A stretch of 64,000 bases of DNA from Alphaproteobacteria bacterium (GTDB taxonomy: Bacteria; Pseudomonadota; Alphaproteobacteria; Rhodobacterales; Rhodobacteraceae): assembly GCA_029289325.1 (NCBI GenBank), contig JARFTV010000021.1:1-64000 (forward strand). Direction: 5' to 3'. Both the position numbers and the translations under genes were made by a program. The notes under the pieces were generated by a model that ran no database searches, was not told the DNA's origin, and saw nothing but the letters and a program-made list of their open reading frames with translations. Position 1 is the stretch's first letter. Each line of letters begins with the position of its first letter. Positions 54,854 through 61,332 of this stretch are shown piece after piece.

Positions 54854-55543
54854 TCAATAGGCCGACGCATTGTCGATGTTGAAGTTGTAAAGCTTCCGGG
54901 CCGAGCCATAGCGGCGGAACTCTTCCGGCTTGGCCTTTCCGTCGGCCTCGCCCTTCCGCAAAAGCTCTTCCAGCAGGGAATAGTGCTCGTCCCGCATCTC
55001 TTTCTCGATGCAGTCCGCGCCCAGCGACTTGACGCTGCCGCGGACGAAAAGCCGCGCCTCATACAGGGAGTCGCCCAGCGCGTCGCCCGCATCGCCCAGC
55101 ACGACAAGGTTGCCGGACTGAGCCATGAAGGCTGACATGTGCCCGATCGAGCCATGGACCACGATGTCGATGCCCTTCATCGAGACGCCGCAGCGCGAAG
55201 CCGCATTGCCCTTGATCACCAGAAGCCCGCCACGCCCGGTGGCCCCGGCATACTGGCTGGCGTTGCCTTCGACGATGACGGTGCCCGACATCATGTTCTC
55301 GGCCACGCCCGGCCCGGCGGAACCCTTGATGTGGATCGTCGCGTGCTTGTTCATGCCCGCGCAGTAATAGCCCGTGGACCCGTGCACGGTGATGCTCACC
55401 GGCGCGTCCACCCCGGCGGCGATGGCATGGGCGCCCTTGGGGTTGATGACCTCCCAATCGGTCATGTTGGTCTGGCCCTTCAGCGCATGCAGCGCCGAGT
55501 TGAGCGCCCGCAGGCCCTCTTTGCCCAGATCGAAACTCTGCAT
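54854..55543 (-). CDS. mgsB: N-methylglutamate synthase, GXGXG-domain subunit
   Basis: 229 aa, a free-standing glutamate synthase C-terminal beta-helix domain with its repeated G-x-x-G-x-x-x-G pattern: ITVHGSTGYYCAGMNKHATI, IHIKGSAGPGVAENM, VIVEGNASQYAGATGRGG and IVVHGSIGHMSAFMAQ. Structural partner that links the amidotransferase and FMN subunits. Begins 4 bp after the mgsA stop. ATG 55543 fits the family start MQSFDLGKEGLR. Confidence 0.9.
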   Translation of the reverse strand: MQSFDLGKEGLRALNSALHALKGQTNMTDWEVINPKGAHAIAAGVDAPVSITVHGSTGYYCAGMNKHATIHIKGSAGPGVAENMMSGTVIVEGNASQYAGATGRGGLLVIKGNAASRCGVSMKGIDIVVHGSIGHMSAFMAQSGNLVVLGDAGDALGDSLYEARLFVRGSVKSLGADCIEKEMRDEHYSLLEELLRKGEADGKAKPEEFRRYGSARKLYNFNIDNASAY

Positions 55544-55547
55544 CGTC

Positions 55548-56444
55548 TCAACGCTCCCAGAAATAGACGGTGGCGGGCTCGGGCTCCCAGACGCGGGCAT
55601 TCTCGATGCCCGGCAGGTTGACCAGCGCCCGATATTCCGACCCGAAGGCCACGTATTCGTCGGTTTCGGCCATGACGGCCGGCTTGCAGGCGATCGGGTC
55701 GCGAACGACGCCGAAGCCGTTCTTGGTGCCGACGACGAAGGTGTAGAACCCGTCCAGGTCTTCCAGCCCCGATTCCAGCGCCGTGCCCAGATCCTCGCCC
55801 TCTTTCAGCTTCTGGCTGACATAGGCGGCGGCGACCTCGGTGTCGTTCTGGGTCTCGAAGGTCATGCCCTTGCGGATCAGCTCGCGCCGCAACCCGTTGT
55901 GGTTCGACAAGCTGCCATTGTGCACGAGGCACTGGTCCGGCCCGGTCGAGAACGGGTGCGCGCCCATCGTGGTCACCGCTGATTCGGTCGCCATCCGGGT
56001 GTGGCCGATGCCGTGGGTGCCCTTCATCTTGGCCACCTCGAAACGGGCGGCAACGTCCTTGGGCAGGCCGACTTCCTTGAAGATCTCGATCGCGTCGCCA
56101 GCGCTCATCACCTTCACGCCGGGGCGCAGATGCGCCAGAGCCGAACGGGCGGCATCCATCTGGTCCAGCGGAACCTCAAGCACCGCATGGGTGGACTTTA
56201 TCTTCATCGTGACCGGCTGGCCGATGGCAGAGTGCAGCTCGCCATCCAGATCCTTGAAGTCCTTGGCGGGTTCCGAGGACTGGATGGTGATCTTCCCCAG
56301 CCCGTCCTTCGCCCCGCCATAGATCGCGATCCCGGCACTGTCGGGGCCGCGGTCTGTCATGGTGATCAGCATGTCTGTCAGCAATTCGCCCAGCCGGGGT
56401 TCCAGCTTGGGATCCTTCAGGAACAGTCCAACGATGCCGCACAT
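55548..56444 (-). CDS. mgsA: N-methylglutamate synthase, class II glutamine amidotransferase subunit
   Basis: 298 aa Ntn-type amidotransferase with catalytic Cys2 directly after the initiator Met (MCGIVGLF), and the MTDRGPDSAGIAIY, GIGHTRMATESAVT and LVHNGSLSNHNGLRRELI blocks. Releases the methylamine group from gamma-glutamylmethylamide for transfer in the complex. First gene of mgsABC-gmaS. GGAGAGACG precedes the ATG. Divergent from the small-membrane-protein operon. Confidence 0.92.
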   Translation of the reverse strand: MCGIVGLFLKDPKLEPRLGELLTDMLITMTDRGPDSAGIAIYGGAKDGLGKITIQSSEPAKDFKDLDGELHSAIGQPVTMKIKSTHAVLEVPLDQMDAARSALAHLRPGVKVMSAGDAIEIFKEVGLPKDVAARFEVAKMKGTHGIGHTRMATESAVTTMGAHPFSTGPDQCLVHNGSLSNHNGLRRELIRKGMTFETQNDTEVAAAYVSQKLKEGEDLGTALESGLEDLDGFYTFVVGTKNGFGVVRDPIACKPAVMAETDEYVAFGSEYRALVNLPGIENARVWEPEPATVYFWER

Positions 56445-56683
56445 GGATTCGTCTCTCCTTTGCGTGATTGGGATGACGCTAGCATCCCATCGTACTCCTA
56501 TCAACTGGTAAGAAACTTTTTTTCACCTGACGGGAAATATCCCCTGTCTGCCGCGAAAATGGGCACTTTTTCTTGACAGAGTGTCGCAGGTCGCTTTCCC
56601 TGCGGAAAACAAATTTGCCGCAGAGGGAAAGACGTCGGGCTGCGTCTTGGGGGCGGCGAACAATCAGCCCAGGGAGGAAATCT
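56445..56683. promoter_or_regulatory. Divergent control region between mgsABC and the small-protein/APC operon
   Basis: 239 bp, unusually A/T-rich. It contains AAGAAA-ctttt-TTTCAC (56510-56526) and TTTCC-ctgc-GGAAA (56595-56608). A larger near-palindrome runs from CTTTCCCTGCGG (56594) to CCGCAGAGGGAAAG (ending 56631). A strong AGGGAGG precedes the GTG start at 56684. Likely target of the XRE-cupin regulator; inferred. Confidence 0.5.
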
Positions 56684-56971
56684 GTGACAGACCTTAATCG
56701 GCGGATTGAGGCGATGCACAAACGCGACGTGCTGGTGGCATGGGCGTTCGTGATCGGCCTCTGGTTTGCGGTGATCTTCGTGGCGATCGCCACCTGGAAC
56801 CTGGCACCCAACTCAACGGCCCGGACCATCCTGCTGGTCGGCGGGGCGGTAGTGCTTCTGTTCAACACTGCTGCGATCCTGGCGATGCTGCGCCATTACC
56901 GCGAAGACCGCGACTTCATGTACGGCATCGACATCAAGTTCCTTGACGAAGCCCGCGGGCGGAGGGGGTGA
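56684..56971 (+). CDS. Small membrane protein, first of APC-linked operon
   Basis: 95 aa. GTG start supported by AGGGAGG seven nt upstream. Two membrane helices (VLVAWAFVIGLWFAVIFVAI and ILLVGGAVVLLFNTAAILAM) with short charged ends (N-terminal DLNRRIEAMHKRD, C-terminal RHYREDRDFMYGIDIKFLDE). No family recognised. The stop is two bases before the next ATG. Probably a small subunit or chaperone of the permease three genes downstream; inferred from the operon only. Confidence 0.75.
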   Translation: MTDLNRRIEAMHKRDVLVAWAFVIGLWFAVIFVAIATWNLAPNSTARTILLVGGAVVLLFNTAAILAMLRHYREDRDFMYGIDIKFLDEARGRRG

Positions 56972-56973
56972 CG

Positions 56974-57351
56974 ATGGCGCATTACACTCCCCCGAAACAG
57001 GGCAAGGCCAGCCAGCTGTTCGACGTGGTCGTGCTGGTGGTGCTGACCATCGGAGCCCTGTTCGTGCCGCTCTGGCTGAACATGGCGGGCGCGGCCAAAT
57101 CGGTTGCCAACCCGATCGCGGACCCGACCTGGGAAGCCTTGGGCCAGAATGCCGCGCAAGCCGCGAAATACGAGGCCCTCGGCTTCACGCCCGAGACCGC
57201 GCATGACCTGATCCTCGCCCGGTTCGACTACAGCTTCTCGATCGGCGCGCTGCTCACGATGATCGTGGTCATCGTGCTGTACTATTTCCTGATCCTGCGG
57301 TTCTCGGAAGTCGAGTACCGCGAGGTCATCTCTGAGAAATTCGGCAAGTAG
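56974..57351 (+). CDS. Small membrane protein, second of APC-linked operon
   Basis: 125 aa. ATG preceded by GGAGGGGG; a GTG two codons earlier overlaps the previous stop and is an alternative. Two membrane helices (VVVLVVLTIGALFVPLWLNM; FSIGALLTMIVVIVLYYFLI) enclose a ~50-residue soluble loop rich in Ala, Asn and Asp (KSVANPIADPTWEALGQNAA). The C-terminus RFSEVEYREVISEKFGK is charged and presumably cytoplasmic. No family recognised. Conserved membrane topology and spacing argue that it is a real gene. Confidence 0.75.
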   Translation: MAHYTPPKQGKASQLFDVVVLVVLTIGALFVPLWLNMAGAAKSVANPIADPTWEALGQNAAQAAKYEALGFTPETAHDLILARFDYSFSIGALLTMIVVIVLYYFLILRFSEVEYREVISEKFGK

Positions 57352-57360
57352 GAGGCGACC

Positions 57361-57531
57361 TTGGAACTCTGGAACTACATCGAATACGGGGCCTGGGCGC
57401 TGGCGGCGCTGCTTGGCCTGCACATGCTGGTGGACTGGCTGAAGACCGACAGCACCTATGACGAAGACGTCCTGATCTCCTCTCGCGAAGGCGAGCTCGA
57501 GGCCATGGCCGAAGAACACAAGGTGCACTGA
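57361..57531 (+). CDS. 56-aa single-helix membrane protein, third of APC-linked operon
   Basis: TTG start (57361) with GGAGG eight nt upstream. Reads MELWNYIEYGAWALAALLGL, then HMLVDWLKTDSTYDEDVLIS and SREGELEAMAEEHKVH. One membrane helix near the N-terminus and an acidic soluble tail. The TGA overlaps the ATG of the permease gene (TGATG), so the two are translationally coupled. Easily missed by gene finders because of its length and TTG start. Confidence 0.7.
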   Translation: MELWNYIEYGAWALAALLGLHMLVDWLKTDSTYDEDVLISSREGELEAMAEEHKVH

Positions 57532-58967
57532 TGGCCGACGTAGATATCACCTCGCAAACCATGGACGGCATGGGGCCCCACGGCACCAAGGTCGGCCTTC
57601 TCCGCGTGCTCGGCCCGGCCCATGTCTGGGCGCTTGGCGTGGGCATCGTCCTTGTGGGCGAATACATGGGCTGGAACTTCTCGGTGGGAAAGGGCGGCGC
57701 CTATGCCGCGCTGATCGCCTGCTGGTTCGCGGGAATCCTCTATTCCTGCGTCGCCATGATCGATTCGGAGGTCACTTCGACCGTCGCATCGGCCGGTGGC
57801 CAGTATACCCAGGCCAAGCACATCATCGGGCCGCTGATGGCCTTCAACGTCGGCCTCTACCTCGTCTTCGCCTATACGATGCTGGAAGCGGCCAACGCGA
57901 TCACTGCGGGTTACCTCTTCTCGGTCGTGGCGACGATGACAGGCTATTCCGGCGAGCTTGACCAGCGCCCGTTCATCATCCTGGTCATCACCTTCCTGGC
58001 CTGGCTGAACTATCGCGGCGTTCTGGCGACGCTGACCTTCAACCTGGTCATCACCGCCGTCGCCTTCAGCGCGATCATCATCCTGTTCCTCTCGACCTCG
58101 GGCATCCTGGGCGGCGGGATCATGGATCATGCCGCGCTGTTCGAGGGGCATGAGCTTCCCTACGGCTGGGTCGGCGTCCTTGCCGCGATGCACTTCGGCC
58201 TGTGGTACTACCTCGGCATCGAGGGCACGACGCAGGCGGCCGAAGAGGTCCGCTCGCCTGCCCGTTCGCTGCCCTTCGGGACGCTGGCCGGGATCATGAC
58301 GCTGCTCATCGCCGCGACCCTGACCTGGTATGTCTGCTCGGGCATCCTCCCCTGGGAATTCCTGGGCGACGGGGTGGACGGGGCCGTGGCACCGCTCTTC
58401 TCGGCGGCGCAGCTCTCGGGTTCCATGGCGCTTGTCTGGCTTCTCGGCTTCGGGACGCTCTTCGCGACCCTCGCCAGCGCCAACGGCTGCATTAACGACG
58501 CCTCGCGGGCCTGGTTCGCCATGGGCCGCGACAAGTATCTGCCCGGCTGGTTCGGCGCGGTCCATCCCAAGTACCGCACCCCCTACCGGGCGATCATCTT
58601 CCTGGTTCCGATCGCGCTGATCTTCGCTCTTGGCGCGCCTTTGGACCAGGTGATCACCTTCTCGATCCTCTCCGGCCTTCTGGGCTATACGTTCATGCCG
58701 CTCAACATCATCCTGTTCCGCCGCAAATGGCCGCTGGACACGATCAAGCGCGGCTATGAGCACCCGTTCCACCCGATCCCCGCGATTGCGCTTCTCACCC
58801 TGTGCGGCGTGACCTTCTTCGCGGTGTTCCTGGGCTACGGGACCCAGCTGGTGGCGATGATCGGCTTCTACATCATCGTGTCGCTCTGGTTCCACTTCTG
58901 GCGCTACCGCTTCGTGAACCGGGGGGCGCAGTTCACCATGCCCTGGCCGAAGCCTCGGGGCTACTAA
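57531..58967 (+). CDS. APC superfamily amine/amino-acid permease
   Basis: 478 aa, about twelve membrane helices. Family blocks: GLLRVLGPAHVWALGVGIVLVGEYMGWNF (read in parts), AGGQYTQAKHIIGPLMAF, WYYLGIEGTTQAAEEVRSPARSLPFG and FATLASANGCINDASRAWFAMGRDKYLP. Resembles ethanolamine-type permeases. Located between mgs and mgd genes with three small membrane proteins, so it probably imports methylamine, N-methylglutamate or a related amine. Substrate inferred. Confidence 0.85.
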   Translation: MADVDITSQTMDGMGPHGTKVGLLRVLGPAHVWALGVGIVLVGEYMGWNFSVGKGGAYAALIACWFAGILYSCVAMIDSEVTSTVASAGGQYTQAKHIIGPLMAFNVGLYLVFAYTMLEAANAITAGYLFSVVATMTGYSGELDQRPFIILVITFLAWLNYRGVLATLTFNLVITAVAFSAIIILFLSTSGILGGGIMDHAALFEGHELPYGWVGVLAAMHFGLWYYLGIEGTTQAAEEVRSPARSLPFGTLAGIMTLLIAATLTWYVCSGILPWEFLGDGVDGAVAPLFSAAQLSGSMALVWLLGFGTLFATLASANGCINDASRAWFAMGRDKYLPGWFGAVHPKYRTPYRAIIFLVPIALIFALGAPLDQVITFSILSGLLGYTFMPLNIILFRRKWPLDTIKRGYEHPFHPIPAIALLTLCGVTFFAVFLGYGTQLVAMIGFYIIVSLWFHFWRYRFVNRGAQFTMPWPKPRGY

Positions 58968-58974
58968 GGCAAAG

Positions 58975-59000
58975 GGCCCGCGCCTTCCGGGGCGCGGGCC
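58975..59000 (+). terminator. Hairpin after the APC permease
   Basis: A 10-bp GC stem (GGCCCGCGCC and complement, 6-nt loop) begins 8 nt after the stop. AATCC follows rather than a T-run, so it may be a weak terminator or a stability element. Confidence 0.55.
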
Positions 59001-59009
59001 AATCCCAGC

Positions 59010-59684
59010 ATGTCCCCGCTCATCCCCCTCGGCCTCGCCCTCGCCTGTCTCGGCCTCTGGCTCGGCTACCGCCTTTTCACTGAATCCCGGATCCGCACCG
59101 CCAGCCGCGCCGCCTATTTCGACGCGGTCAAACCCCTGTTCGAGGGCGGCGAGACGCGGCAGCAACCCACGGGCTTCCCACGGATGACCGGCCGCCGCGA
59201 CGGCCTTGCCTTCGATCTGCAGGCCGTCCCCGACATGCTGACCTTCCGCAAGCTCCCCGCGCTCTGGGTCCTCGTCACCCTGCCCGAGCCCCTGCCGCTT
59301 GACGCCACGCTCGACCTGATGGCGCGGCCTTCGGGGAATGAGCCCTTCACGAAATTCTCCACCCTGCCGCAGTCGCTGCCCACGCCGCCCGAACTGCCGA
59401 AAGAGGTGGCCATCCGCAGCGACGACGCCAGCCGCATCCCGCCGCCGGACCTGATCGCTCGCCATGCGCCGCTTTTCCAGAACCCGCGGGTGAAGGAACT
59501 GGTCCTTTCGCCAAAGGGCTTGCGTATCGTGATCCTGGCCGAAGAGGCCGACCGTGGCCGCTTCCTCATCTTCCGCGAGGCCGAGATGGGCCGAACCCCG
59601 CTTTCGCCGCAGCGGCTTGAACCGATCCTCGACAGTCTGGCCGCCCTGCGCGAGGATGTGCTGACCCTGACGGAGCGCCGATGA
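59010..59684 (+). CDS. Membrane-anchored hypothetical protein
   Basis: 224 aa. One N-terminal membrane helix (SPLIPLGLALACLGLWLGYRLF) and a soluble domain beginning around residue 30 (YFDAVKPLFEGGETRQQPTG, later LALWVLVTLPEPLPLDATLD-like strands). A C-terminal GRFLIFREAEMGRTPLSPQRLEPILDSL resembles other alphaproteobacterial hypotheticals. No function recognised. Overlaps the next gene by 4 bp (ATGA). Confidence 0.65.
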   Translation: MSPLIPLGLALACLGLWLGYRLFTESRIRTASRAAYFDAVKPLFEGGETRQQPTGFPRMTGRRDGLAFDLQAVPDMLTFRKLPALWVLVTLPEPLPLDATLDLMARPSGNEPFTKFSTLPQSLPTPPELPKEVAIRSDDASRIPPPDLIARHAPLFQNPRVKELVLSPKGLRIVILAEEADRGRFLIFREAEMGRTPLSPQRLEPILDSLAALREDVLTLTERR

Positions 59685-59956
59685 AACCGCCACCGAACCC
59701 GCATCTCGTCCTCGCCGTGGCGCTGCTTCTGCCCGGGATGGGCCAGGTGCTCAACCGTCAGCCGGTGCGCGGGCTGATCTTCGTCTGCTTTGCCGTGCTG
59801 CTGGGGGGCTTCACCCTGAAGACGGCCGCGGCGGACGTGTCCTTCGTGGGCAAGGTCTCTGGCGCGCTCTTCGTCTGGGCGATGGCACTCCTCGACGCCT
59901 ACCGGACCGCCCGCATCCGCCGCGCCGTATGGGATCACCGCAACGCTCCTCGATGA
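59681..59956 (+). CDS. Small integral membrane protein
   Basis: 91 aa. Two membrane helices. The opening LVLAVALLLPGMGQVLNRQPVRGLIF has the P-G-x-G-Q-x-x-N-x-Q/G pattern seen in TM2-like and related membrane proteins. Its partner is the preceding gene (4-bp overlap). Converges with the XRE-cupin gene. Function unknown. Confidence 0.65.
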   Translation: MKPPPNPHLVLAVALLLPGMGQVLNRQPVRGLIFVCFAVLLGGFTLKTAAADVSFVGKVSGALFVWAMALLDAYRTARIRRAVWDHRNAPR

Positions 59957-60050
59957 CAGCGTCACCCGTCGGGACGAAGTCGCACGCGAAGCCACCCACC
60001 CCTCGCAAGTCTGCCGGAAAACAGTCCACCAGACTGCTTTCCGATCCCGC

Positions 60051-60710
60051 TCACCCCTGCGGATAGGCGATCACAGACAGATACCGCGCTGGCAGCTTGA
60101 CCAGCCCCTCCGGCCCGTGTGGTGCATCCGCGTCAAAGAACAGGCTGTCCCCCGCCTTCAGCGGATAGACCTGGTCGCCGTGGCGATAATCCACCTCGCC
60201 CTCCAGCATGAACAACAACTCCAGTCCGCCATGCTGGAAGGTCGGGAAGGTGTCGCTCTCGGTCGTCAGGGTGATCATGTAGGGCTCCACCACCACGCCC
60301 GAGTTGTTCGACCCGATATGCCCCAGCAGATGATACTGGTGTCCGGCCCTTGTCCCCCGCCGCTCGATCTCCAGATGCTCGCCCGCCTTCACATGCTGGG
60401 CCTCGCGCCGTTCTTCATAGCTCTTGAAGAAGGCCGTCACCGGGACCGAGAAAGCATGGCTCAACACCTGCAAGGTCGTCAGGCTGGGCGAGGTGTTGCC
60501 GTTCTCGATTTTCGACAGCATCCCGATCGACAGGCCGGTGACATTGGCAAGGTCCGCCACCGTCATCCCCTGCTGGCGACGGAAGTTGCGAACCTCGCGG
60601 CCGATGGCAGCTTCGAGGTTTCGCTCACTGATCTCGCGGACACGGTGCGGGTCCTGTTCGAACGCAGGCTTGCCGCGGGGAAGCGTTACGACGGCTTCGT
60701 CTTCGGACAT
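60051..60710 (-). CDS. XRE-family regulator with C-terminal cupin domain
   Basis: 219 aa. HTH region IGREVRNFRRQQGMTVADLA, NVTGLSIGMLSKIENGNTSP (residues ~35-75) followed by a cupin-2 effector domain (GGLELLFMLEGEVDYRHGDQ, YPLKAGDSLFFDADAPHG). Such proteins often regulate amine or amino-acid catabolism, as PuuR does. Placed between the mgs and mgd genes with a palindrome 24 bp before its own start, it is the best candidate regulator of the island. Confidence 0.9.
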   Translation of the reverse strand: MSEDEAVVTLPRGKPAFEQDPHRVREISERNLEAAIGREVRNFRRQQGMTVADLANVTGLSIGMLSKIENGNTSPSLTTLQVLSHAFSVPVTAFFKSYEERREAQHVKAGEHLEIERRGTRAGHQYHLLGHIGSNNSGVVVEPYMITLTTESDTFPTFQHGGLELLFMLEGEVDYRHGDQVYPLKAGDSLFFDADAPHGPEGLVKLPARYLSVIAYPQG

Positions 60711-60733
60711 GTCGAACCCCTGCTGTACAGGAT

Positions 60734-60748
60734 TTTCCTATCAGGAAA
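60734..60748. promoter_or_regulatory. TTTCCT-atc-AGGAAA palindrome before the XRE-cupin gene
   Basis: Perfect 6-3-6 inverted repeat 24-38 bp before the regulator start, suited to autoregulation. Close in sequence to TTTCC-ctgc-GGAAA at 56595. Confidence 0.55.
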
Positions 60749-60771
60749 CACGTCCGTCGGCAAGCGCCAGC

Positions 60772-61332
60772 CTACCAGGCCGCCGCTGCCGCCACTTCCA
60801 GCGCGTGCAACAGGCTTTGCGCCGAGGACCGTGCGCCATAGATCCGCACCTGTCCCCGGCCATGCCGGATCAGGTAGCAGCCCATGTGCTCGATCACGGT
60901 CCGGCTGGCGAAACCATCCGGCGCGGCGGGGAAATCGACATTGCACAGCCGCTCCATCAGCGGCGCAAGATCCGGTGCCGCAAGATCAAAGACGACCCAG
61001 GCGTCGGTCTGCTCGGTCACGCTTGCCGCGTTACCGACGGCCGCCTTCAACTGGTCGGCGATCAGCTCATGCGTTGCATGCGGGGCCTCGACGAACCACA
61101 TTTCCGGCGCGACCCAGAAGGCACTGTAAGGCGTGCCCCCCGTGTAGCGCGCCGCCTCGGGCAGCGGGACGCCCGCCGCCTTGGCCGCCCCCTCCAGCTC
61201 CGCCATCCGGCCCCGCCGCGCCGCGACCGAGGCCAGCGCCACATCGAAGCGTTCCGTGATCGTCACCGGCCCGACCACCGCCACTGCCGCCTGGCGCGCG
61301 CCAAGCGCCGTCATTGCCTGCAACTCAGCCAC
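60772..61332 (-). CDS. mgdD: Sarcosine oxidase gamma-type subunit, probably N-methylglutamate dehydrogenase subunit D
   Basis: 186 aa. SoxG-family features: PVTITERFDVALASVAARRG, a central ATR-like region with AFWVAPEMWFVEAPHATHEL, and RLCNVDFPAAPDGFASRTVIEHMGCYLIRHG-type C-terminal blocks (read in parts). A GTG at 61332 with GGGGAG upstream, overlapping the alpha-subunit gene by 8 bp, fits family starts. ATG 61314 is an alternative. Neighbouring mgsABC-gmaS favours the N-methylglutamate dehydrogenase assignment over sarcosine oxidase. Confidence 0.78.
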   Translation of the reverse strand: MAELQAMTALGARQAAVAVVGPVTITERFDVALASVAARRGRMAELEGAAKAAGVPLPEAARYTGGTPYSAFWVAPEMWFVEAPHATHELIADQLKAAVGNAASVTEQTDAWVVFDLAAPDLAPLMERLCNVDFPAAPDGFASRTVIEHMGCYLIRHGRGQVRIYGARSSAQSLLHALEVAAAAAW

